A program made the position numbers and the translations under genes. This document shows positions 8,480 to 15,041 of a stretch of DNA of 36,457 nucleotides, piece by piece. This DNA comes from Cochliopodium minus. Lineage: Eukaryota > Discosea > Himatismenida > Cochliopodiidae. The notes beneath the pieces were generated by a model. The model did not search any database. It saw only the letters and a program-made list of their open reading frames with translations, and was not told the origin of the DNA. Numbering within the stretch: the stretch's first letter is position 1; each line of letters starts with the position of its first letter. The stretch is from the NCBI GenBank assembly GCA_024220525.1, contig JAMYWO010000114.1, positions 1 to 36,457 of the forward strand. The letters are read 5' to 3'.

Positions 8480-8806
8480 ATGAGACCGCTTCGTATAGAA
8501 ATTTTATTATATGAATTAAGAAAAAGTGAACATCCAACACTTTATAATAATAAAAAAATTTTTAATCATAATGAATTATCATATGAACAATTAGGGAGAT
8601 ATTTAGATAAAGCCACCAGACTAATTTTTTGTACTGATTATAATATAAAAAAAAAAAATGTTGGAATTTTTGAAGAAGGAGAAACAATTTATTATGCATA
8701 TGAAAAACATAAAAACGATTTAAATAGGATGTTTCCAATTGAAAAATTATATGATTATTTAGATAATGATGATATCGCAATTATCGAAGTAATCAAAGAA
8801 TATTAA
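8480..8806 (+). CDS. Unknown protein, 108 aa
   Basis: Third gene of the class B set. The product starts MRPLRIEILLYELRK and is a mixed-charge globular protein with many Tyr and Asp residues and no membrane segment or metal site. It ends in an Asp/Ile-rich segment (YDYLDNDDIAIIEVIKEY). A nearby shadow frame on the other strand has no promoter or composition support. Function unknown; its shared upstream element with 7722 and 7992 is the only clue. Confidence 0.6.
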   Translation: MRPLRIEILLYELRKSEHPTLYNNKKIFNHNELSYEQLGRYLDKATRLIFCTDYNIKKKNVGIFEEGETIYYAYEKHKNDLNRMFPIEKLYDYLDNDDIAIIEVIKEY

Positions 8807-8842
8807 TTTTATAAAAATTATTATATAATATAGTATTATATA

Positions 8843-9079
8843 ATGAACACCGAAGAAATTTATAAGAAACTTGAAGAAATTAATACAAAGTTGTCAACGT
8901 TAGGACAAAAGAAGAAAAGAGTAATGACAAAACCACCTTCTGAAAAACAAATTGAACAAAGAAAACGTTTTGCTGAACTTATGAAAGCGAAATCATTAGA
9001 AAAAAAAGAAAATTTACCAACACCTGAAAAGGCAATTGTTGATAAAAAACCTATAACTAGGAGGAAAAAACCAGTTTAA
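8843..9079 (+). CDS. Small basic protein, 78 aa
   Basis: The first ~20 residues (MNTEEIYKKLEEINTKLSTL) read as an amphipathic helix or short coiled coil; the rest is Lys/Arg/Pro-rich and ends in RRKKPV, a nuclear-localisation-like or DNA-binding tail. It heads a run of three small basic genes (8843, 9104, 9281) facing a fourth on the other strand (9435-9590). Such peptides in Polintons and relatives are plausible DNA-condensing or core proteins; that role is inferred from charge and size. Confidence 0.6.
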   Translation: MNTEEIYKKLEEINTKLSTLGQKKKRVMTKPPSEKQIEQRKRFAELMKAKSLEKKENLPTPEKAIVDKKPITRRKKPV

Positions 9080-9080
9080 T

Positions 9081-9103
9081 TTTTTCTAATATAATATTAT
9101 AAA
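9081..9103 (+). promoter_or_regulatory. Class C promoter-like motif
   Basis: TTTTCTAATATAATATTATA lies immediately before the ATG at 9104 and is repeated almost exactly before 9281 (9260-9280) and 16,298 (16,276-16,297). Reverse-strand versions precede 9913, 10,341 and 10,827. It recalls the TCTA-in-AT-rich late promoter known from Mavirus and its giant-virus partner CroV; that comparison is from memory and is inference. Confidence 0.6.
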
Positions 9104-9259
9104 ATGCCTAAAATTTCATTTGATACATTTTTAAAAGATAATAAATATTTGATACATCATGATGTTTATTTTAAGATGAAAAACGGAAAACCAATAAAAA
9201 TAAAGTTATCAGCAAGAAAATATCCAATAAGTCACCATAAAAAACATAATAAAAAATAA
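9104..9259 (+). CDS. Small basic protein, 51 aa
   Basis: Starts MPKISFDTFLKDNKY and ends in a His/Lys-rich tail (SHHKKHNKK). It is short, but supported by a class C motif directly before its ATG, a similar motif directly after its stop, and amino-acid use like its neighbours. Pattern KxKLSARKYP in the middle suggests binding to nucleic acid or a virion surface by charge only. No family recognised. Confidence 0.6.
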   Translation: MPKISFDTFLKDNKYLIHHDVYFKMKNGKPIKIKLSARKYPISHHKKHNKK

Positions 9260-9280
9260 TTTTCTAATATAATATTATAA
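9260..9280 (+). promoter_or_regulatory. Class C promoter-like motif
   Basis: TTTTCTAATATAATATTATA, matching the motif at 9081-9103 base for base over its core, placed between the stop of one small gene and the ATG of the next (9281). Confidence 0.6.
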
Positions 9281-9406
9281 ATGCCAAAATCTGCAAAACA
9301 AAAATCAGCACAATCTAAATTCAAGAAAAAAATAAAAAAAGCAAAAGAATTATATAAGAAATCCAATATTACATGGAAATCTGCAGTTAAAAAAGCTTTT
9401 AAATAA
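9281..9406 (+). CDS. Very small basic protein, 41 aa
   Basis: Starts MPKSAKQKSAQSKFKKK; about one third of the residues are Lys. The C-terminal part (ELYKKSNITWKSAVKKAFK) reads as an amphipathic helix with a Trp. Small proteins of this kind, with a Trp-Lys-x-Ala-Val-Lys tail, occur in several large dsDNA viruses and their relatives as far as I recall, with no assigned function. Supported by the class C motif before it and the perfect hairpin (9409-9438) just after its stop. Confidence 0.6.
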   Translation: MPKSAKQKSAQSKFKKKIKKAKELYKKSNITWKSAVKKAFK

Positions 9407-9408
9407 TT

Positions 9409-9438
9409 ATAATTACATCAACATTATGATGTAATTAT
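9409..9438 (+). terminator. Perfect 12-bp hairpin between convergent genes
   Basis: ATAATTACATCA, loop ACATTA, then the exact complement. It starts three bases after the stop at 9406 and overlaps the stop of the convergent gene (9435-9590), so it can serve transcripts from both sides. It contains C and G pairs, which makes it less likely to be chance than the AT-only hairpins. Hairpins at transcript 3' ends are known from giant viruses such as mimivirus. Confidence 0.65.
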
Positions 9439-9590
9439 TTATTTACATGCATTGCGCGACCTTGTTTAAGTGATTTATTTTTTGCAATAGTTCTTGATCT
9501 TTTGTTACCAGGTATATAAAAGTATTTTTTCCCACCTGGTCCAAATTGATAATATGAACCAAATCTATTTAAACCATTTTTAATTGGCAT
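9435..9590 (-). CDS. Small basic Gly/Tyr protein, 51 aa
   Basis: Starts MPIKNGLNRFGSYYQFG, then GPGGKKYFYIPGNKRSR, and ends in a Lys/Arg-rich tail. The Tyr/Gly part followed by a Lys-Arg-Ser-Arg cluster resembles small basic core-type peptides of large DNA viruses. It starts 5 bases past the stop of the next gene upstream (9596-9913), so the two probably share a transcript. Its stop lies in the hairpin 9409-9438. Confidence 0.6.
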   Translation of the reverse strand: MPIKNGLNRFGSYYQFGPGGKKYFYIPGNKRSRTIAKNKSLKQGRAMHVNK

Positions 9591-9595
9591 ATATA

Positions 9596-9913
9596 TTAAG
9601 TACAGTTAATAATTTTAATATTGAATTTCTTTTCAGTAGCTTTAATTGATTGTAATAATGTAGGTTTGTACCATAAAAGCCATTTACTCCAAAATCCAGC
9701 AGTATATTTATTAAACCAATTTTCATTTAATTTTGAATGTCTAGCAATATATGCTCTTTTTTTTGCAATTGCTAATTTACTATTAATAGTATTGTAAATA
9801 ATAAAATCTTTATTACCATATCCACCAAAATAAATTTTTTTATAATTAGATTGATCAATTACCATATATTTTTTGTTGTTATTGTCAGATTTATATAATT
9901 TAAATATCTTCAT
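9596..9913 (-). CDS. DUF5754-like conserved viral protein, 105 aa
   Basis: Conserved-looking blocks in order: KKIYFGGYGNKDFIIYNT (residues about 25-42), a Lys-rich helix, YIARHSKLNENWF (about 56-68) and AGFWSKWLLWYKPTLLQSI (about 72-90). This order (hydrophobic FGxxGxxDF block, RH-x-ENW, then AGFWSxWLLW) matches a family of unknown function shared by giant viruses, virophages and Polinton-like elements, called DUF5754 as I recall; I could not search. Expressed with its minus-strand neighbours; TCTAAATATAA upstream (9914-9936) fits a class C promoter. Confidence 0.75.
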   Translation of the reverse strand: MKIFKLYKSDNNNKKYMVIDQSNYKKIYFGGYGNKDFIIYNTINSKLAIAKKRAYIARHSKLNENWFNKYTAGFWSKWLLWYKPTLLQSIKATEKKFNIKIINCT

Positions 9914-9939
9914 ATATAAATTATATTTAGATTGTAAAT

Positions 9940-10341
9940 TTAATGAAATTCTTCAAAATCTTCATCATCATCTTTAATAGTTTCAACTTTTAATTTTTTA
10001 AGTTGATTTATTTTTTTATCAAGAGTTTCAACTTTATCAAATAAATGATTAATCTTTGCTGAATTTAAATCTCTTTTTTCATTAGTATTAATTTTTTTAT
10101 ATTGCATTTCAATTAATTCATCAACAGAATAACCATTATTTAAATCTAAAGTTAATTCAGGTTGATAATCTTTATTTTGTTTTTCAGGTTTTACATCATC
10201 AGTCTTAATTTCTTTTATATCAATTTGACATTTAGAATGACCAGCACATAATAAAACTCCATTATATGATTTTGTAGTATATTCACCACATGGTTTACCT
10301 TTTTTAGGTCCACGTGTAATAATCTTTTCACATTTTCCCAT
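9940..10341 (-). CDS. Zinc-binding/coiled-coil protein, 133 aa
   Basis: N-terminal metal site: C at residue 4, GPKKGKPC near 11-18, and CAGHSKC near 32-38, giving the Cys...Cys...Cys-x2-His pattern of a small zinc domain seen in many giant-virus proteins (C-x-n-G-x-x-C...C-x-x-H). The middle is charged; residues about 88-118 (NSAKINHLFDKVETLDKK) form a likely coiled coil, followed by an acidic tail (DDDEDFEEFH). The combination suggests an oligomeric DNA- or protein-binding factor. A class C motif precedes the start. Function not known. Confidence 0.7.
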   Translation of the reverse strand: MGKCEKIITRGPKKGKPCGEYTTKSYNGVLLCAGHSKCQIDIKEIKTDDVKPEKQNKDYQPELTLDLNNGYSVDELIEMQYKKINTNEKRDLNSAKINHLFDKVETLDKKINQLKKLKVETIKDDDEDFEEFH

Positions 10342-10368
10342 CTTATATATAATTATATATTAGAAAAT
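10342..10368 (-). promoter_or_regulatory. Class C promoter-like motif, reverse strand
   Basis: Read on the minus strand: TTATTTTCTAATATATAATT followed by an AT tract to the ATG at 10,341. Same TTTTCTAATAT core as at 9081 and 9260. Confidence 0.55.
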
Positions 10369-10395
10369 AATTATATATAATTAGATAAATTAAAT

Positions 10396-10827
10396 TTAAT
10401 TCATTCCTTTATTAGCATCCTTATAAGTATCATATCCATATCTTCCTACAATTGAACTTCCAGCACCTAATAATACACTGTTAACTATTGAAACATTAGC
10501 ACTTAATCCTCCTCTAAATAATGCATATACACCAATACCACTTAAAACAGGTGCTAAAAGTTTATTTTCATAAGTTGCTATTCCTGAATTTTGTATTGCA
10601 GGTATTTTTTCAAGAACAAAATCATGAGATGCATAAGCTAATATATCAGCACCTGCAATTATTCCTCCAATACCTACCCAAGCAGGCATTTGCATACCAA
10701 AAATATTTAATTGTTGTGTCAAGTCAACTCCTAAAAGAAATGATGCACCCAAAACACCAATTCCAGCGCTAAAAACAGATGGTATTAATTCATCTTTAGC
10801 TTTTTCCATTACAGTACGATTATCCAT
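10396..10827 (-). CDS. Multi-helix membrane protein, 143 aa
   Basis: Three to four hydrophobic Gly/Ala-rich stretches: about residues 16-34 (VFSAGIGVLGASFLLGV), 45-65 (MPAWVGIGGIIAGADILAY), 88-105 and 108-128. The ends are charged and polar. Likely an integral membrane protein of the particle or of the assembly site; comparable proteins sit among the structural genes in many Polintons. It lies in the minus-strand block of probable virion genes with its own class C motif upstream (10,828-10,851). No specific family name is claimed. Confidence 0.7.
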   Translation of the reverse strand: MDNRTVMEKAKDELIPSVFSAGIGVLGASFLLGVDLTQQLNIFGMQMPAWVGIGGIIAGADILAYASHDFVLEKIPAIQNSGIATYENKLLAPVLSGIGVYALFRGGLSANVSIVNSVLLGAGSSIVGRYGYDTYKDANKGMN

Positions 10828-10851
10828 TATATTATATATTTAGAAAATAAA
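10828..10851 (-). promoter_or_regulatory. Class C promoter-like motif, reverse strand
   Basis: Read on the minus strand: TTTATTTTCTAAATATATAA, then TATAATG at the start codon of the membrane protein gene. Confidence 0.55.
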
Positions 10852-11493
10852 TTATAAATCAGAGTATTTTTCATCTATATCTTTTTTGGTGTCTTTTTTG
10901 TCATCCTTTTTCATTTTATTTATATAATTACAGATATAACAATTTGATAACATCATAAGCAGTAATCTTTTTTCAGGACTTATTTTTTTATCTTGTTGAT
11001 ACTCTAAAACTATTTCTTGAAGACATTCTTCTATATCTGGATTTTGTGCAGTTAGATTTTTTAGACCTGTTAAATCATATCCAATATATGGTGCTCCTTT
11101 TTCCATAAAATCACATCCTGCATACAAAACACCATTAAACATTTTAAGACTTTTTGTGCTTGATACAGCTAATTGAATATCCTCTTTTAATTCCATTAAT
11201 TCAGATATATTTTTATCTCTAAAATTGATATCTTTAAAGTCATTTAATTGATTTGGATATATTTTTAAATAACCTCTTATATAATTAATAAGTCTCCTTT
11301 TTTCTTTTATTTGTTCTGGTGTTAATGGTGGTGGTGGTGGTGGCATAAAAAAATCTGGTGGTAATTGATTTATAATATTTTCTTCATGTTTTTCTTGTGT
11401 TTCTTCAGGTTTTAAATCATCTTTTTCATCATTTTGTTCATTGTTTTCAATGTCTGACAAATCAATTTTATTGTCTAATTCTATAACTTCCAT
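10852..11493 (-). CDS. Probable virion-associated protein, Pro-rich linker, 213 aa
   Basis: Acidic N-terminus (residues 1-50), then a proline run (FMPPPPPPLTPEQIKEKRR, about 48-67), then a helical domain: INYIRGYLKIYPNQL, a spaced ISELMELKEDI helix, and a C-terminal helical part with PDIEECLQEIVLEYQQ. The sequence LTPEQ..EKRRLI..I..YL..YP..L recalls conserved helical proteins (DUF5767-like) of iridovirus/ascovirus-like and Polinton genomes, but I could not test this. The C-terminus is Lys/Asp-rich. Lies with other likely structural genes on the minus strand. Confidence 0.65.
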   Translation of the reverse strand: MEVIELDNKIDLSDIENNEQNDEKDDLKPEETQEKHEENIINQLPPDFFMPPPPPPLTPEQIKEKRRLINYIRGYLKIYPNQLNDFKDINFRDKNISELMELKEDIQLAVSSTKSLKMFNGVLYAGCDFMEKGAPYIGYDLTGLKNLTAQNPDIEECLQEIVLEYQQDKKISPEKRLLLMMLSNCYICNYINKMKKDDKKDTKKDIDEKYSDL

Positions 11494-11525
11494 TATTATA
11501 TATATAATTGGTATATATAATAATA

Positions 11526-12500
11526 TTAATTGAATAATTTATTACGAGGTCTTACTCTATTAGTTTCATTTATCATAGCTTGTATTTTACCATATGATGT
11601 TTCTTTGTTGAATTCATTTCCAGCATATCCAAATAATAAATCTTTATTTTTCAATGATTTTAATAATAAACTAGGATCAACTTTTTTTTTAGCTTTGTTT
11701 GTTAATTTCAATTTTTCTAAATCTAAAACAATTATTAAATCATCAAAATCAACATCAGAAATTATATTATCATTATTTAAATAAAATATTAAATAACCAA
11801 CATTATCCATTGAACTCGTTGTCCTTCCACCGTTTCTTATAAAAGATTCTGGAAATATATAAGGTATTATTTCTCCTCCCCATTCATATTTAAAATTTTC
11901 GGTATTTGCAATACTAAATGATTCATCAGTATAACTACGATATTTATTATAAATTTTAATTAATCTATTTTTTACTTCTTTATAATCATCAAAGGCATAA
12001 TTATTAATTTTATATTTACCTTTATTTTTATTTATACAATACATTTGAATTATTGCATATTTATTATTGAAAAATGATCCTAAATCAGATTTAATATGAC
12101 TTGTAATATTATTAACAATTTTTTCTCTTGTCACATAATTAATTGTTTGATATATTTCAGAGTTCATAAATATTTGATTCAATTGGTTACTATCTGTTAA
12201 ATCAACATTTTGAACAACTTTTTCAGCATTTATATATTGATTAATTTTTTTTGATTTTAAATTTTGTATTAATGATTCAGCATTTATATATGTATCTGCT
12301 GAATTTTCATTTGTTTGTTTAATTATAGATTCAATATCATCTCTTATAGACGCATAAGCTAAGTTTCTAGCAATTGCCCATTCCATAGGATCATTGAAAA
12401 TTGATCTATTAGATTTTAAATTAATAATATTTGGTAAAAAAATTTTAAAATTATGCTTTATAAATTTTTCCTGCTGCCTTTTCATAATTTGTTTTATCAT
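11526..12500 (-). CDS. Unknown protein, 324 aa, probably structural
   Basis: Start taken at the first ATG (12,500), which puts the first 17 codons inside the preceding gene; a second Met (MKRQQEKF) lies five codons on. The N-terminal half is helical and Asn/Ile-rich; the C-terminal half includes KYEWGGEIIPYIFPESFIRNGG and a hydrophobic Asp-rich strand region (DVDFDDLIIVLDLEKL). No catalytic pattern of an adenovirus-type protease was recognised. Its overlap with the gene at 12,451 suggests coupled expression. Family not recognised. Confidence 0.65.
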   Translation of the reverse strand: MIKQIMKRQQEKFIKHNFKIFLPNIINLKSNRSIFNDPMEWAIARNLAYASIRDDIESIIKQTNENSADTYINAESLIQNLKSKKINQYINAEKVVQNVDLTDSNQLNQIFMNSEIYQTINYVTREKIVNNITSHIKSDLGSFFNNKYAIIQMYCINKNKGKYKINNYAFDDYKEVKNRLIKIYNKYRSYTDESFSIANTENFKYEWGGEIIPYIFPESFIRNGGRTTSSMDNVGYLIFYLNNDNIISDVDFDDLIIVLDLEKLKLTNKAKKKVDPSLLLKSLKNKDLLFGYAGNEFNKETSYGKIQAMINETNRVRPRNKLFN

Positions 12501-13128
12501 ATATTAATTGATATTGATCTTTTAACATTTCAGCATATTTATTTTTATCAGCTATTGCCATTTTTTTAGCTTCTTCTTGTGGATATCTATATTCATTATA
12601 GTATTTATTAAAACTTGTATTAAAAACAGTCATAGAATCTTTATCAATTGAATCTAAAGCTCTATTAGATTCATCTATATATTGATCAGGTTCTTTTATT
12701 GCCTTTTCATCTAGTTTTCTTTTTAATTGTTTCAAAGCAACTCCGGTTTCTTGTTCAGCTCCTCCAACTCTTCCAACTCCAACTGTATTTACAAATCCTA
12801 ATTTAGTTGCTTCACCAAAACCAGTTCCATCGACAGCATTTCCGAATAAGTTTGCAATAGCAGTGTCTGATACATCACTCCTAAAATTAATATTTAAACC
12901 ATCAAGATAATCTCTAAAATTTAATAATATAGTATTTTTGAATCCTGTTATAACAACTCTCATAGGATATTCATTTACTGAGTAATTACCCATATCTTTA
13001 TTATCTAAATTTGAAGCATCTAAAGCATTTACATTATTTGCCACTAAAGCCCTTGTTACATCTCCAAAATAATATCTTAGTAATCTTCCTCTTTTTTCTG
13101 GTGCATTTAAAACCCATGTTGTTGCCAT
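12451..13128 (-). CDS. Probable virion protein, 225 aa
   Basis: Starts MATTWVLNAPEKRGRLL. The first half mixes Ala/Asn/Gly/Val stretches (VNALDASNLDNKDMGNYSV, then PMRVVITGF) with a glycine-rich region (VGVGRVGGAEQETG near 113-126); the second half is helical and charged with many Tyr and Lys residues. Higher Ala/Gly and fewer Asn than most neighbours is typical of an abundant particle protein. It is the first gene of the minus-strand block and diverges from the packaging ATPase across 78 bases holding TTTTCTTAAC and AT tracts. Confidence 0.65.
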   Translation of the reverse strand: MATTWVLNAPEKRGRLLRYYFGDVTRALVANNVNALDASNLDNKDMGNYSVNEYPMRVVITGFKNTILLNFRDYLDGLNINFRSDVSDTAIANLFGNAVDGTGFGEATKLGFVNTVGVGRVGGAEQETGVALKQLKRKLDEKAIKEPDQYIDESNRALDSIDKDSMTVFNTSFNKYYNEYRYPQEEAKKMAIADKNKYAEMLKDQYQLIYDKTNYEKAAGKIYKA

Positions 13129-13206
13129 TTTATTATATTTATAGTTAAGAAAATAAATAATTTTTCTTATATATATAAATTTATCTAATTATATATTATA
13201 TAATAA

Positions 13207-13854
13207 ATGAAATTATCACTAAAAGAATTTTCAACAATTGTCATATTTGGGATACCAAAAAGTGGTAAATCAAATTTGATTAAGAACCTAGTATACAAGT
13301 CGGCAAAGCTGAAACACATTGACCATTGTGTACTTTTTTCAGCAACGAAAGATAAAGAGGATTATGATTATATTGATGATAAATATAAGTATAGTTCTTT
13401 AAATATGGAAGTTTTAGAAAAGTATATCAACATTTGCAAGGAAACAAACAAAAGGGAAATCAAATTTAGATCATTAATTATCTTGGATGATGTATTAGGT
13501 GATATGTCATTACATCAAAAAATTTTTTTAAATTTATTTTCAACATATAGACATTACGGTATCAATTTAATCATAGCATCACAAGCAATTATAGGTATAC
13601 CTGCAAATGTAAGATCTATGGTATCATTTGGTTGTGTATATAAATACATTAATAATGATGATATTGAAAAAATATATGATTGTTTCGGTTCATTGTGTAA
13701 ATCAAAGAAAGATTTCATAGAATTGTATCATAAATTTACAAATGAAAAATATAAATTCTTTTGTTTTATTAATAGTGATGCTTTTAGTGTTGAAAATGCA
13801 TATATTGGTTATAGAGCACCATTATTGAAAAAAGAATTTAAAATAAAATCATAA
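13207..13854 (+). CDS. DNA-packaging ATPase (FtsK/HerA superfamily, A32-like)
   Basis: Pumps the element's DNA into preformed capsids. Walker A: GIPKSGKSNL (residues about 16-25). Walker B: SLIILDDVLGD (about 92-102). A sensor-type segment follows (INLIIASQAIIGIPANVRS, about 117-135) with an Arg near its end. At 215 aa it has the usual compact size of Polinton and adenovirus-relative ATPases. ATCTAATTATATATTATATA upstream fits a class C promoter. It opens the plus-strand structural block that runs to 19,432. Confidence 0.92.
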   Translation: MKLSLKEFSTIVIFGIPKSGKSNLIKNLVYKSAKLKHIDHCVLFSATKDKEDYDYIDDKYKYSSLNMEVLEKYINICKETNKREIKFRSLIILDDVLGDMSLHQKIFLNLFSTYRHYGINLIIASQAIIGIPANVRSMVSFGCVYKYINNDDIEKIYDCFGSLCKSKKDFIELYHKFTNEKYKFFCFINSDAFSVENAYIGYRAPLLKKEFKIKS

Positions 13855-14043
13855 ATCATTATATTTTTCAACTTTACTTTTATCAACAGGTTTATTTTTT
13901 GTATTTTTAATTATATGATATAAATAATAATATAAAAACAATAATTTTGTAACGCAATAATAAAAAAATCTTTTTACATATCTAATTATATATCTAATTA
14001 TATATATAATAAAATATATTCTTCTATATATAAAATCTATCAT
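13849..14043 (-). CDS. Doubtful small membrane protein, 64 aa
   Basis: Ile/Tyr/Phe-rich throughout (IYFIIYIIRYIIRYV, then LLFLYYYLYHII), consistent with one or two membrane helices, with a charged C-terminal tail. Its stop overlaps the ATPase stop and its start lies only 8 bases from the divergent start at 14,052. The frame is AT-rich enough to be open by chance, but its tail is ordinary protein-like and the 190-base gap would otherwise be empty, unusual in this packed element. I rate it as about even. Confidence 0.4.
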   Translation of the reverse strand: MIDFIYRRIYFIIYIIRYIIRYVKRFFYYCVTKLLFLYYYLYHIIKNTKNKPVDKSKVEKYNDL

Positions 14044-14051
14044 TATATTAT

Positions 14052-14372
14052 ATGGATCATAAAAAAAATATTGACTTTATCAAGGAAAAATTAATAAATT
14101 TTAACAAGTTTATTATTGAAGAAATACATAAATGCCCATCATCTAATTTAAAAAAAGAATATGTTATTGAATTAAATTTAGAATTAGAAAACTATATTAA
14201 AAACCCTTCTTTATTTATTAGCAATATATCAATACTTAAAAACATTGATGTTGATAAAGCTTTAAAATTATTTCTTTTAAAATATAATATTGATATTAAT
14301 GATTTAATAAAACATATTGATTATGACAAATTAAAAAGATATTTAAATATGTTTCTTGATTTAGCAAATTAA
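14052..14372 (+). CDS. Unknown helical protein, 106 aa
   Basis: Starts MDHKKNIDFIKEKLINF; nearly the whole length reads as amphipathic helices with regularly spaced Leu/Ile and Lys/Glu (KEYVIELNLELENYIKN; DVDKALKLFLLKYNIDIN). No membrane segment, signal or metal site. It follows the ATPase and precedes two small membrane-type proteins, so a role in assembly is plausible by position only. TATTATATG directly precedes the start. Confidence 0.6.
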   Translation: MDHKKNIDFIKEKLINFNKFIIEEIHKCPSSNLKKEYVIELNLELENYIKNPSLFISNISILKNIDVDKALKLFLLKYNIDINDLIKHIDYDKLKRYLNMFLDLAN

Positions 14373-14393
14373 TTTTATATATATTGATATTAT

Positions 14394-14582
14394 ATGAATA
14401 ATACACATATAAATTGTAACCAACAAAAATGTAATAATAATTTGAACTATAAAGATAATCATCTCAACTATAATTATAAACATAATAATGGACATGTTAT
14501 TGACTTTGATTCTGATTATTCAAAATATTTGTTATATGGTGGTCTTGCAATACTATTAATATACACTTTTTCCAAAAATTAA
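14394..14582 (+). CDS. Small C-tail-anchored protein, 62 aa
   Basis: The N-terminal 45 residues are polar and rich in Asn, His, Lys and Tyr with two Cys close together (CNQQKC). The C-terminal end YLLYGGLAILLIYTFSKN is a single hydrophobic helix followed by a short basic end, a tail-anchor layout. It is likely a membrane-linked virion or assembly protein. Its stop lies in a hairpin (14,581-14,613) that leads into the next gene. Confidence 0.6.
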   Translation: MNNTHINCNQQKCNNNLNYKDNHLNYNYKHNNGHVIDFDSDYSKYLLYGGLAILLIYTFSKN

Positions 14583-14613
14583 ATATAGATTTATTAATTT
14601 CTAATCTATATTT
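14581..14613 (+). promoter_or_regulatory. 11-bp hairpin spanning stop and next promoter
   Basis: Arms 14,581-14,591 (AAATATAGATT) and 14,603-14,613 are exact complements around an 11-base loop ending in TTTCT. The left arm overlaps the stop codon of the upstream gene and the right arm lies six bases before the next ATG. Includes G-C pairs, so less likely chance. Confidence 0.5.
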
Positions 14614-14618
14614 ATATA

Positions 14619-14975
14619 ATGACAATATTTTCATCAATAAAAGATTCATTCAGTCATGTTGCTCATGCAGTAGGTGGTTGGTTTCATTCTGTTGAGTCAT
14701 CAATTTCAAGTGATGCTCATTCGGTTGTTTCACATATTGGTACTGCTGTTTCTACTGTATATTCTGATGTAAAAAGTGGTGTTAGCACTGTATATTCAAC
14801 AACTACAGGTGCCGCAAAAGATGTTTTTGATGGAGTAAAAGGAACAGTGGATAATACAATAAATAAAGCAACTGGGTTACTATCAATGCCTTTAATTTTA
14901 ATAGGTGGTGCTGTTGCTATTTTTGCATTCAATTCACGAAGTAATTTCACAGGTACAGCAAGTATTGCAAGATAA
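14619..14975 (+). CDS. Amphipathic, membrane-active-type protein, 118 aa
   Basis: The N-terminal ~85 residues are rich in Ser, Val, His, Gly and Thr in a repeating pattern (VAHAVGGWFHSVESS, then VYSDVKSGVSTVYSTTTG), which reads as amphipathic helix with a Trp near residue 21. A hydrophobic segment follows (LLSMPLILIGGAVAIFAF, about 87-104) and a short polar tail. Adenoviruses and some Polintons carry a membrane-lytic protein (pVI) with an amphipathic helix; the layout fits that kind of role but no homology is claimed. It lies directly before the major capsid gene. Confidence 0.65.
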   Translation: MTIFSSIKDSFSHVAHAVGGWFHSVESSISSDAHSVVSHIGTAVSTVYSDVKSGVSTVYSTTTGAAKDVFDGVKGTVDNTINKATGLLSMPLILIGGAVAIFAFNSRSNFTGTASIAR

Positions 14976-15005
14976 TATCTAATTACATAATTAAAAATAA
15001 TAAAG

Positions 15006-15041
15006 ATATAATAATAAATATTTTCTTTTTTATTATTATAT
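15006..15041 (+). promoter_or_regulatory. 13-bp hairpin ending at the capsid start codon
   Basis: Arms 15,006-15,018 (ATATAATAATAAA) and 15,029-15,041 are exact complements. The loop contains TTTTCTTT, and the right arm includes the first two bases of the capsid ATG. The collagen-like gene has the same layout (16,993-17,026). Confidence 0.5.

Noticed and set aside
10521-10772. Plus-strand frame inside the membrane protein gene
   Set aside because: Shadow of 10,396-10,827, which has a class C motif and a sensible membrane topology.
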